DNA of 64,000 bases, taken from positions 62,001-126,000 of the forward strand of contig JBMOOM010000103.1 of the NCBI GenBank assembly GCA_049323275.1, given 5' to 3'. Numbering within the stretch: the first letter of the stretch is position 1; each line of letters starts with the position of its first letter. The position numbers and the translations under genes are program-made. Source of the DNA: Taklimakanibacter sp049323275. Lineage in GTDB: Bacteria > Pseudomonadota > Alphaproteobacteria > Rhizobiales > Aestuariivirgaceae. The notes below the pieces were generated by a model. It saw only the letters and a list, made by a program, of their open reading frames with translations. It did no database searches and was not told where the DNA came from. This document shows, in pieces, positions 16,251 to 24,080 of the stretch.

Positions 16251-17574
16251 GAGTCATTCCTTCGAGGCGGCAGGAGGGCGCGTTGACCGAGCCGCGATAG
16301 ACGAGATCATCGGCCGGCGTGAGATTGCGGAACATGTCGGCGAGCTTGCCGGCGAGCGTCACCTCGCTCACCGGATAGGCGATCTCACCCTTCTCGATCC
16401 AGAAGCCGGACGCGCCGCGGCTGTAATCGCCGGTCACGATATTGGGGCCATGGCCGATGAGCTCGGTGACATAGAAGCCGGTGCCGATCGATTTGATCAT
16501 GTCGGCGAGGGAGGTTCCGCCGGGGCTCAGGGTGACATTGGACGAGGAAGGGCCGGGCGGTCCGGCGAGGCCGCGCGACGCATGGCCGGTGGTCTGGAGC
16601 CCCAGTTGCCGGGCCGAGCCCAGATCGAGGATCCAGCTCTTGAGCACGCCCGCTTCGATGAGCGGCAGCGTCCTGGTGGCGATGCCTTCGGCGTCGAAGG
16701 GCCGCGAGGCGAGGCCGCGCGGGCGCAAGGGATCGTCGGTGATATGGATGCCCTCGCCGAAGACCTGCTCGCCCAGCCTGTCGCGCAGGAAGCTGGTGCC
16801 GCGCGCGATCGCCGAGCCCATGATGGCCGAGAGGAAGTGCCCGACGAGGCTCGAGGCGATGCGGCTGTCATAGATGACCGGCACCGCCTGCGATTTCACC
16901 TTGCGCGGATTGAGGCGCCTCACCGCACGGCGGCCGGCTTCCCCGCCGATATCGTCGGGGGAGCGCAGGTCGCCGCGATGGATGACGGAGGAATAATCAT
17001 AGTCGCGCTCCATTGCCGTGCCGTCGCCGGCGATCGCGGTGGCGCTGAGCGAGAGACCGGTGCGCCGATAGGCGCCGGAAAAGCCGTTGGAGGCGGCGAG
17101 CGCCACGCTGCGGTCGGAGGAGGAGGCGCCGGCGCCGCCGGACTTGCTGACGCCTTTCACGGCGAGCGCGCTTTTCTCGGCGGCGAGCGCCATGTCGCGC
17201 AACCGGGCCGCATCGAGCAGCGTCTCGCCGGCGATATCGGGCACGCTCCAGTCGCGCGCCACCTGATCCGCGCTGGCGAGGCCGGCATAGGGATCGGGCG
17301 GTGCCGCCTTCGCCATGGCGACTGCCAGCTCGGCGATGCGGTCGATGCCCGCCGCATCGATCTTGGATGTGGCGATCGCCGCCGAGGACTGGCCGGCAAA
17401 GACCCGCAAGCCCACTTCGACCGCTTCCGACTGTTCGAGATTTTCGATGGCGCCGTCGCGCACCGCGACTTCGAGGCTGCTTCCGTCGACGACCAGCGCG
17501 TCGGCGGCGCTGGCGCCGAAATGTTGCGCGCGCTGAAGGGCGGTCTGAGCGAGGGCGAGAGGATCTATGGTCAT
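16237..17574 (-). CDS. pmbA: Metalloprotease regulatory subunit PmbA (TldE)
   Basis: 445 residues. PmbA/TldE pairs with TldD to form a cylinder-shaped protease that trims unfolded peptides, including microcin B17 precursor and CcdA in E. coli. As expected for the TldE subunit, no HExxxH motif is present. Characteristic stretches include SSSNVTLSPGG and GHGPNIVTGDYSRGASGFWIE (split near 395-415). The ATG at 17574 overlaps the ubiA stop as ATGA; a longer reading to 17805 would lie inside ubiA and was rejected. Its partner tldD is at 32478-33890. Confidence 0.92.
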   Translation of the reverse strand: MTIDPLALAQTALQRAQHFGASAADALVVDGSSLEVAVRDGAIENLEQSEAVEVGLRVFAGQSSAAIATSKIDAAGIDRIAELAVAMAKAAPPDPYAGLASADQVARDWSVPDIAGETLLDAARLRDMALAAEKSALAVKGVSKSGGAGASSSDRSVALAASNGFSGAYRRTGLSLSATAIAGDGTAMERDYDYSSVIHRGDLRSPDDIGGEAGRRAVRRLNPRKVKSQAVPVIYDSRIASSLVGHFLSAIMGSAIARGTSFLRDRLGEQVFGEGIHITDDPLRPRGLASRPFDAEGIATRTLPLIEAGVLKSWILDLGSARQLGLQTTGHASRGLAGPPGPSSSNVTLSPGGTSLADMIKSIGTGFYVTELIGHGPNIVTGDYSRGASGFWIEKGEIAYPVSEVTLAGKLADMFRNLTPADDLVYRGSVNAPSCRLEGMTLGGR

Positions 17575-18491
17575 CTGGTGAGCGTGTCGAGAAGGAGGCC
17601 TAGGAGAAGCAGCAGCCCGAAATAACGATTGGACCAGAACACCTTCAGGCAGTTCTGCGGATCGTCGATATCGAGCCTGGCGATCTGCCAGGCGGCATGG
17701 AGCGCCGCCGCGGCGACCCCCATATGGGCGAGAAGCCCGGCTTGCGCAAGCCAGAGGCCCGCATCGATGAGGACGAGCGCCAGGACGAAGAAACCGGCGA
17801 TCCAATAGACCGAGCCCGCGCCGAATTTGAGCGCCGTCGATTTCACCCCGATCAGCACGTCGTCCTCCTTGTCCTGATGCGCATAGATCGTGTCATAGGC
17901 GAGCGTCCAGGAAATGCCGCCGAGATAGAGCAGGATGGGTGGCCAGCCGATGTCGCCATGAAGGGCGCTCCAGCTGACGAGCGCGCCCCAGTTGAAGGCG
18001 AGGCCCAGAAACACCTGCGGCCAGTAGGTGAAGCGCTTCATGAACGGATAGATGACGACGATCACCAGCGAGGCGGCGCCGATCAGGACCGTTGGCCAGT
18101 TGAACTGCAGCAGGATCACCAGACCGGCAAGGCATTGCAGGATGAGGAAGACGAAGGCCGCCTTGACGCTCACCTGGCCCGAGGGAATGGGACGCGAGCG
18201 GGTGCGCGCCACCTGGGCGTCGAAGTCGCGGTCGGCGAGATCATTGAGCGTGCAGCCGGCGCCGCGCATGATCAGGGCGCCGATGACGAACAGCAGCGCA
18301 TACCAGAGATTGGGCACCCCGCCGCCCAGGGCGATCTGCGCCAGGATCAGGCCCCACCAGCAGGGAAGCAGCAGCAGCCATGAGCCGATCGCGCGGTCGA
18401 GCCGCATGAGCCGCGCATAGGGGCGCCAGGCTCGCGGCATATAGCGGTCGACCCAATTGTCGGGCGGCGCATCGGCGACGTGATCGGTCAT
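17571..18491 (-). CDS. ubiA: 4-hydroxybenzoate polyprenyltransferase
   Basis: 306 residues, polytopic (about nine helices). It joins a polyprenyl diphosphate to 4-hydroxybenzoate in ubiquinone synthesis. Both Asp-rich Mg2+-diphosphate motifs are present: NDLADRDFD (near 83-91) and DTIYAHQDKEDD (near 200-211). First gene of the leftward run and divergent from rsmE across an 80-bp gap. Confidence 0.94.
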   Translation of the reverse strand: MTDHVADAPPDNWVDRYMPRAWRPYARLMRLDRAIGSWLLLLPCWWGLILAQIALGGGVPNLWYALLFVIGALIMRGAGCTLNDLADRDFDAQVARTRSRPIPSGQVSVKAAFVFLILQCLAGLVILLQFNWPTVLIGAASLVIVVIYPFMKRFTYWPQVFLGLAFNWGALVSWSALHGDIGWPPILLYLGGISWTLAYDTIYAHQDKEDDVLIGVKSTALKFGAGSVYWIAGFFVLALVLIDAGLWLAQAGLLAHMGVAAAALHAAWQIARLDIDDPQNCLKVFWSNRYFGLLLLLGLLLDTLTR

Positions 18492-18571
18492 GGGGCTGTG
18501 TTAGCCCGGGAGGGCGCAAGGCGCAAATAGGCCCATTGCGCGCAGCGCCGAAGGGTGGTTAGGACGGTTCC

Positions 18572-19300
18572 ATGAAGGATACGCCGCGCCTTTACGTCAC
18601 CGAAAAGCTTGCCGAACGTGCCGAGTTTCACTTGGGGCAGGACCAGGCCCATTATCTGCGCGACGTCATGCGGCTGAAGCCGGGCGATCCGGTCCGGCTC
18701 TTCAATGCCGGGGACGGTGAGTTCCTGGCCTATCTCGGCACCGTCACCCGCAAGGTGGTGAGCGCCGTCTGCGAGAAGAAGCTGGCCGAGTCCGCCGCGC
18801 CACCCGATATCGATTTCGTCTTCGCGCCGCTCAAACATGCCCGTCTCGATTATCTGGTGCAGAAGGCGACCGAGCTCGGCGCCCGCCGCCTGCGTCCCGT
18901 CTATACGGCGCGCACCATCGTCGACCGCGTCAATCTCGACCGCATGCGGGCCAATGCGGTGGAGGCGGCCGAGCAATGCAATCTGGTCTATGTGCCCGAG
19001 GTGCTCGAGCCGGAAAAGCTCGACCGGCTCATCGCCCGGTGGCCGGCCGAGCGCGCTCTGATCTATTGCGACGAGCGCTCGGACGGCGCCGACACGATCG
19101 CCCTTCTCAAAGGTCTCAAGCTTCCCGCCGCCCTTATGGTCGGCCCGGAAGGGGGGTTCACGGCGGAGGAGCGGGAGGGGCTCAAGCGCCTGCCTTTCGT
19201 GACCGTCATCTCGCTGGGGCCCCGGATCATGCGGGCCGACACCGCCGGCACCGCCGCATTGGCCGTGATCCAGGCCGTCCTGGGCGACTGGCATTCATGA
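18572..19300 (+). CDS. rsmE: 16S rRNA (uracil1498-N3)-methyltransferase
   Basis: 242 residues. SPOUT-class enzyme that methylates U1498 in the decoding centre. N-terminal PUA-like domain (HYLRDVMRLKPGD), then the knotted methyltransferase with QKATELGARR, VGPEGGFTAEE and LGPRIMRADTA. Length and motif order match RsmE. Gene order ubiA/rsmE/gshA is usual in Hyphomicrobiales. Confidence 0.95.
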   Translation: MKDTPRLYVTEKLAERAEFHLGQDQAHYLRDVMRLKPGDPVRLFNAGDGEFLAYLGTVTRKVVSAVCEKKLAESAAPPDIDFVFAPLKHARLDYLVQKATELGARRLRPVYTARTIVDRVNLDRMRANAVEAAEQCNLVYVPEVLEPEKLDRLIARWPAERALIYCDERSDGADTIALLKGLKLPAALMVGPEGGFTAEEREGLKRLPFVTVISLGPRIMRADTAGTAALAVIQAVLGDWHS

Positions 19301-19391
19301 TTTTTTGCCGGGGCGCCCATCACAATCTTTGACTTGTCGGAAAGAAAGCCGCCGCTTAAACGCTTCCCAGGCAATATCATGGGAATTGATC

Positions 19392-20774
19392 GTGAGCGGA
19401 CCCACACCTGACAGCCCGGAGGCGCGCGCCGTCATCACCGGCAAGCGCCAGCTGATCGACTATATCGCCAGGGGGGAGAAGCCCGAGGCGGATTGGCGCA
19501 TCGGCACCGAGCACGAGAAATTCCCGTTCCTGACCGACACGCTGGAGCCCGTTCCCTATGACGGCCCGCGCTCGATCAAGGCGCTGCTCGAGGGCCTCAA
19601 GGCCCGCTTCGGCTGGACCGGCGTCTATGAGGAAGGCAACATCATCGCGCTGGCCGACCCCACGGGCCTGGGCTCGATCTCGCTCGAGCCGGGCGGCCAG
19701 TTCGAGCTGTCCGGCGCTCCCTTGGAAACCGTGCACGAGACCTGCGACGAGGTGCATAACCATCTGGCGCAGGTGCGTGAGATCGGTGATGCCTTGGGCA
19801 TTGGCTTCTTGGGGCTTGGTTCATCGCCAATCTGGACGCGGGCCGAAACGCCGGTCATGCCCAAGGGGCGCTACAAGATCATGGCGCCCTATATGGACAA
19901 GAAGGGCAAGCACGGCCGCGACATGATGTTTCGCACCTCGACGGTGCAGGTCAATCTCGATTTCTCCTCGGAAGCCGACATGGTGAAGAAGCTGCGCGTG
20001 TCGCTGGCGCTGCAGCCGGTCGCCACCGCGCTTTTCGCCAATTCTCCGTTCACGGAGGGAAGGCCCAACGGCTTCAAGAGCTTCCGTTCGGCTGTCTGGC
20101 TCGACACCGATCCCGACCGTTCCGGCATGCTGCCCTTCGCTTTCGAGGACGGCATGGGCTATGAGCGTTATGTCGACTACGCGCTCGATGTGCCGATGTA
20201 TTTCGTCTATCGCGACGGTCACTACCACAACACATCGGGCGAGAGCTTCCGCGCCTTTCTGGACGGCAAGCTGCCGCAATTGCCGGGCGTCAGGCCGACC
20301 CAGCAGGACTGGTCGGATCATCTGACGACGATCTTCCCGGAAGTGCGGCTCAAGAAGTTCCTCGAGATGCGCGGCGCCGATACCGGCCCCTGGCGCACGC
20401 TGTGCGCGCTGCCGGCGCTGTGGGTCGGCATTTTCTACGACAAGGTGGCGCTCGACAGCGCCTGGGAGCTGGTGAAGCACTGGTCGGCCGAGGATCGCCA
20501 GAATTTGCGCGAGGCGGTGCCGCGCGAGGCGCTGCAGGCGACCGTCAAGGGCCGCACCGTGCAGGACGTCGCCAAGGACATGCTGGCCTTGTCACGCAAG
20601 GGTCTGGGCGAGCGCCGCATCGTCGGCTGCAAGGGCAGGACCGAAACGCGCTTCCTCGACGACCTCGACGACATCGCCGCTTCGGGCCGCACCCGCGCCG
20701 AGGACCTGTTGCAGCTTTATGACACGAGCTGGAATCACGATGTGCGCCGCGTTTTCCGCGACTTTGCATACTGA
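19392..20774 (+). CDS. gshA: Glutamate-cysteine ligase
   Basis: 460 residues from the GTG at 19392. Makes gamma-glutamylcysteine, the first step of glutathione synthesis. It belongs to the plant/alphaproteobacterial GCS2 type: EHEKFPF, a GQFELSGAPLETVHETCDE stretch and the ending CKGRTETRFLD. I chose GTG because upstream in-frame codons to 19305 show no family similarity and the only nearby ATG (19379) is out of frame. Length then matches rhizobial GshA. It follows rsmE on the same strand. Confidence 0.92.
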   Translation: MSGPTPDSPEARAVITGKRQLIDYIARGEKPEADWRIGTEHEKFPFLTDTLEPVPYDGPRSIKALLEGLKARFGWTGVYEEGNIIALADPTGLGSISLEPGGQFELSGAPLETVHETCDEVHNHLAQVREIGDALGIGFLGLGSSPIWTRAETPVMPKGRYKIMAPYMDKKGKHGRDMMFRTSTVQVNLDFSSEADMVKKLRVSLALQPVATALFANSPFTEGRPNGFKSFRSAVWLDTDPDRSGMLPFAFEDGMGYERYVDYALDVPMYFVYRDGHYHNTSGESFRAFLDGKLPQLPGVRPTQQDWSDHLTTIFPEVRLKKFLEMRGADTGPWRTLCALPALWVGIFYDKVALDSAWELVKHWSAEDRQNLREAVPREALQATVKGRTVQDVAKDMLALSRKGLGERRIVGCKGRTETRFLDDLDDIAASGRTRAEDLLQLYDTSWNHDVRRVFRDFAY

Positions 20775-20875
20775 TTACAACTTTTAATTGCTCGACTCAT
20801 GAGGTGAACGCTCCATTATAGGTGGTCTTTCCCTTTGGGCATGCTGTGCCTGACAGGGATGACCCCGGGAGCGCC

Positions 20876-21376
20876 ATGCAAACGACGTCAGATCCAGCGC
20901 AACCTGTCATCGAGCCGGCAGGACCGCGCGGGCTCGGGGGCTTGCTGCTCCTGCCCATCCTCTATCTCATCAGTATGATAGCACTCAACGGCTACGTTTT
21001 TGCTTTCGTCTTGGACTGGGAGTACGTCATCGACCTGGCGATCGGGCGGGTCGACCCGGATCATCATTGGCTGCTCTGGCCGGCGCTGTGGTCGATGGTC
21101 ATGTGGGTGGAGCTCCTTGCTTTTGCCATCTATCTTCTGGTCATCCTGTTTCAGAAGAAGCACAGATTGCGGCGGCTGGCGGTCTGGTTCTACTCTGCCT
21201 TGCTGATCGTGATGGTGATCGATTTCGGCATAAGCGTTAAGCATGCCCAATTCACGCAAATGCCGGGGGACCTCGTAGACGCCGGCCGCAATCTTTTTCA
21301 TGCGATCCTGGTGGCGCCGTTCTGGATTCTGTATTTCCTGCGCTCCAAGCGCGTCAAGGCGACCTTCGTGAATTAG
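20876..21376 (+). CDS. DUF2569 family membrane protein
   Basis: 166 residues, four predicted membrane helices (GGLLLLPILYLISMIALNGY, then about 60-85, 100-120 and 130-155). The leading GLGGLLLLP is the DUF2569 signature. No function known. The ATG at 20876 has GGGAG upstream; a start 18 codons earlier is less likely. It ends against a two-hairpin palindromic element. Confidence 0.8.
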   Translation: MQTTSDPAQPVIEPAGPRGLGGLLLLPILYLISMIALNGYVFAFVLDWEYVIDLAIGRVDPDHHWLLWPALWSMVMWVELLAFAIYLLVILFQKKHRLRRLAVWFYSALLIVMVIDFGISVKHAQFTQMPGDLVDAGRNLFHAILVAPFWILYFLRSKRVKATFVN

Positions 21377-21475
21377 AGCATCGGCCCGAAAAGTGTGCGC
21401 GGTTTTCGGGCAAGCCGATGCGCAAACAAAGGATAGAGCGTCGGGGCGATTCCAAGGGAGGGTCCGACGCTCTAA
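21376..21475 (+). repeat. Two-hairpin palindromic element, family B copy 1
   Basis: Hairpin 1 has arms GCATCGGC (21378-21385) and GCCGATGC (21414-21421) around a core like CGAAAAGTG...GGTTTTCGGG, then GCAAACAA. Hairpin 2 has arms AGAGCGTCGG (21435-21444) and CCGACGCTCT (21464-21473). The layout matches the element at 22501-22600, and both arm pairs differ between copies in a compensated way. Related palindromes are common in rhizobial genomes. Confidence 0.8.
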
Positions 21476-21492
21476 GCGAGCGTCCGTCGTTC

Positions 21493-22482
21493 TCAGCTCA
21501 GCTCGACATTCGCCCGGCTGTTCAGCAAGGTTTCGGCTTCGCTCGCGATCCTCCGCACGATGTCGCTGGCGGGCTTGATGTCATGGACGAGATCGAGGCC
21601 TTCGCCGGCGAAGACGACGGAGGTGTTGGTGTCGCCGGCGCGCGCCGCCGTCCAATAGGCTTCGGTCTCGCCCGGCATGCTCTTTTCGAGCTCGCTCTCA
21701 TGGCCGTGCCATTTGCGGCTGAAGTCGTTGACGAGCGCGCGGCCGGTATAGCCGTCGGGCCAGGGCAGCTCGCGCACGATATCGAAGACGCGGGTGCGCA
21801 GCGTGTCGTCGCTGCGTGCCAGCGTCAGCAGCTGTTTCACCCTGTCGCTGCCGAGCGCTTCCGGCGTCGCCCAGAAGCGGGTGCCGACCAGTATGCCGGA
21901 GGCGCCGAGCATCAGCGCGGCCGCGAGGCCGCGCCCGTCCGAAAGCCCGCCCGCGGCGAGAACCGGTATCTTGCCCGAGATATCGGCCACTGCCGGAGTC
22001 AGGGTCAGCGTCGTGCGCCCGGATTTGCCATGGCCGCCCGCTTCCGTGCCTTGCGCGACGATGATGTCGGCGCCGGCATCGAGCGCGCGCTTGGCGCCGT
22101 CGAGATCCTGGACCTGGCAGAGAAGCTTGACGCCGGCTGCCTTGATGCGCGGCGCGAATGCCATTTCATCGCCGAAAGCGAGGCCGAAGACTTTCGGCGC
22201 GCGCGCCATCGCCTGATCGAAGAGTTCGGGGAATTGCTGGAGCGACCAGGTGATGTAGCCGACGCCGATCTGCGCGTTGCCGGCGGCGCGGAATTGCTCG
22301 TCCATCCAGGCGGTGCCGCCATAGCCGGCTTTCGGATTGCCATAGCCGCCGCCGATCATGCCGAAGCCGCCGGCCTCGCTGACCGCTGCCGCGAGCCTGC
22401 CGCCGGCGACGCCGCCCATCGGCGCCAGAATGATCGGATGGGTGATGCCGAGCAGTCTGGTCAGCGCCGTGGTGATCGCCAT
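21493..22482 (-). CDS. Nitronate monooxygenase (2-nitropropane dioxygenase family)
   Basis: 329 residues, FMN-dependent TIM barrel. Signature stretches: PIILAPMGGVAGGRLAAAVS, GFGMIGGGYG, a QGTEAGGHG loop (phosphate and flavin contact) and VLAAGGLSDGRGLAAAL. It oxidises toxic nitronates such as propionate-3-nitronate, although some relatives are enoyl reductase-like. The ATG at 22482 has AGGAG upstream, and 24 extra codons upstream would read into the repeat. It is flanked by directly repeated palindromic elements at 21376-21475 and 22501-22600. Confidence 0.88.
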   Translation of the reverse strand: MAITTALTRLLGITHPIILAPMGGVAGGRLAAAVSEAGGFGMIGGGYGNPKAGYGGTAWMDEQFRAAGNAQIGVGYITWSLQQFPELFDQAMARAPKVFGLAFGDEMAFAPRIKAAGVKLLCQVQDLDGAKRALDAGADIIVAQGTEAGGHGKSGRTTLTLTPAVADISGKIPVLAAGGLSDGRGLAAALMLGASGILVGTRFWATPEALGSDRVKQLLTLARSDDTLRTRVFDIVRELPWPDGYTGRALVNDFSRKWHGHESELEKSMPGETEAYWTAARAGDTNTSVVFAGEGLDLVHDIKPASDIVRRIASEAETLLNSRANVELS

Positions 22483-22500
22483 GATCTTGATGTCTCCTAT

Positions 22501-22600
22501 AGCATGATCCGGAAAAGTGCAGAGCGGTTTCCCGGAAAGATCATGCGCAAACAATAAGATAAAGCGTGATGGCGACTCTTTCTAAAACCATCACGCTTTA
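22501..22600 (+). repeat. Two-hairpin palindromic element, family B copy 2
   Basis: Hairpin 1: GCATGATC (22502-22509) with GATCATGC (22539-22546) around GGAAAAGTG...GCGGTTTCCCGG, then GCAAACAA. Hairpin 2: perfect 12-bp arms AAAGCGTGATGG (22561-22572) and CCATCACGCTTT (22588-22599). Same orientation as copy 1, 1.1 kb away on the other side of the nitronate monooxygenase gene. Confidence 0.82.
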
Positions 22601-22683
22601 ATGTTTAAGAGACTCAGTATGCGCCCGGGCTTTTACGGCAAGTCATGCAACTTTTCGGGAGCGCGCTCCCGCGCCCGGCATGG

Positions 22684-23565
22684 CTATTCCGCCGCCATCA
22701 GCTGGCGCGGCATGTTGGAGATGCTTTCCGAGATATGGCGGCTCAGCGCTTCGGCGGCGGAGCTGCGCCGGCCCGGCCGGTGCACGATGCCGATGCGGAA
22801 CTGGTTGAGCTTCGGGAAGCCGTCCTTCTCGGTGAGGAGACGCATGCCGGGTCGCAGGCAGATTTCCGGGATCGCGCCGACCGCCAGTCCGGCCAGCACC
22901 GCGGCATTGACCGCGTTTGAATTCGGGCTCGAATAAGCGAGGCGATATTTGCGTCCCTGGCGCTCGAGCGCGCCGATCGCCAGCGCCCGCCATTCGCAGC
23001 CGGTATGCGACAGGGCGACGGGCAGCGTCTCGAGCATATGCACGCTGTGGCGCTGCGAGGTCACCCAGACCAGATTTTCGGTGCGCACGATTTCATCGGC
23101 GACGATTTCCGAGCACGCCGTGACCAGCGCCAGATCGAGCTCGCCATGGCGCGAGCGTTCATAGAGGACGGGACTCATGGCGCAGTCGACATTGACCGTC
23201 ACCAGAGGATGGGTGCGCGAGAAGCGCGCCAGAATCTCGGGCAGGAAACGGTCGGCATAATCGTCGGGCGTGCCGAAGCGCAGCGTGCCGGTGAGCTCCG
23301 GTTTCGTGAAGGCGGCCACCGCCTCGTCATTCAGATTGACGATGCGCCTGGCATATTCGATCAGCCGTTCGCCATCGGCGGTGAACCGGCTCTGGCGTCC
23401 GTCCCGGGTGAAGAGGGGACGGCCCACCAGCTCCTCGAGCCGTTTCATCTGCATGGATACCGCCGACTGCGTCTTGTGCACTTCCTCGGCGGCGCGGGTG
23501 AAGTTGCCGGTGTCGGCGATGGCCAGGAATGTCTTCAGCAGATCGATGTCGAGATTGGGGATCAT
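22684..23565 (-). CDS. LysR-family transcriptional regulator
   Basis: 293 residues. N-terminal helix-turn-helix (about 5-65; GNFTRAAEEVHKTQSAVSMQMKRLE) and a periplasmic-binding-like effector domain (GTLRFGTPDDYADRFLPEIL). It is divergent from the second DUF1127 gene across 165 bp that contains A+T-rich sequence with TATAAG and repeated ATCAA/TTGAT half-sites (23575-23630). The DUF1127 gene or its own gene are likely targets. Effector unknown. Confidence 0.88.
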   Translation of the reverse strand: MIPNLDIDLLKTFLAIADTGNFTRAAEEVHKTQSAVSMQMKRLEELVGRPLFTRDGRQSRFTADGERLIEYARRIVNLNDEAVAAFTKPELTGTLRFGTPDDYADRFLPEILARFSRTHPLVTVNVDCAMSPVLYERSRHGELDLALVTACSEIVADEIVRTENLVWVTSQRHSVHMLETLPVALSHTGCEWRALAIGALERQGRKYRLAYSSPNSNAVNAAVLAGLAVGAIPEICLRPGMRLLTEKDGFPKLNQFRIGIVHRPGRRSSAAEALSRHISESISNMPRQLMAAE

Positions 23566-23730
23566 GGCCGCATCTCCATCAAGCGTATTGATGGATAGTA
23601 TAAGACATATTCGTTGGATTTATCAATAGAGGAGGCGCAAATTACGGTCATTCAATTGAACCGCTTGCGCCGCTTTCGGGTGGCCGGCCCGCCAGGGGAA
23701 TGATCTTCTGGCGCTACGGAGGATCGTGTC

Positions 23731-24009
23731 ATGAGAGATTATGCCCTGAACCGCGCGATTTTCGAAGACCGTATCGGCAATCGTTCCTTGTTTTCGAGGC
23801 TCTTCCACAACTGGAAGGCGCGCCGGGAAGTCAGCCAGCTCAGCGAATTCGACGATTTCATGCTGGCCGATATCGGCGTCAGCCGCGGCGACCTGGAATG
23901 GGCCGCGAAGCTGCCGATCACCACCGACCCGAGCCGGGCGCTGGAGGACCGCGCCGTGCTGCGCGATCGCCATCAGCCCCGCAACCGCCCCGGCTGGGGC
24001 GCCTACTGA
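23731..24009 (+). CDS. DUF1127 domain protein (second copy)
   Basis: 92 residues. The DUF1127 core is SQLSEFDDFMLADIGVSRGDL. The N-terminus (MRDYALNRA) matches that of the copy at 4181. The C-terminal 20 residues are Arg/Asp-rich. It has an excellent ribosome-binding site (GGAGG, 8 nt before ATG) and its own terminator at 24036-24072, so it is a stand-alone and probably well-expressed transcript. Function unknown. Confidence 0.86.
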   Translation: MRDYALNRAIFEDRIGNRSLFSRLFHNWKARREVSQLSEFDDFMLADIGVSRGDLEWAAKLPITTDPSRALEDRAVLRDRHQPRNRPGWGAY

Positions 24010-24035
24010 ACGCCTGACCTCCCCTGACTGACTGA

Positions 24036-24072
24036 CGGGCGGTTCCCACCCCTGGGCCGCCCGCCATTTTTT
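24036..24072 (+). terminator. Rho-independent terminator after second DUF1127 gene
   Basis: Stem CGGGCGG / CCGCCCG (24036-24042, 24057-24063) followed after three bases by a run of six T (24067-24072). Ends the rightward DUF1127 transcript just before the stop of the convergent protease-nuclease gene. Confidence 0.8.
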
Positions 24073-24080
24073 CAGGGTGC

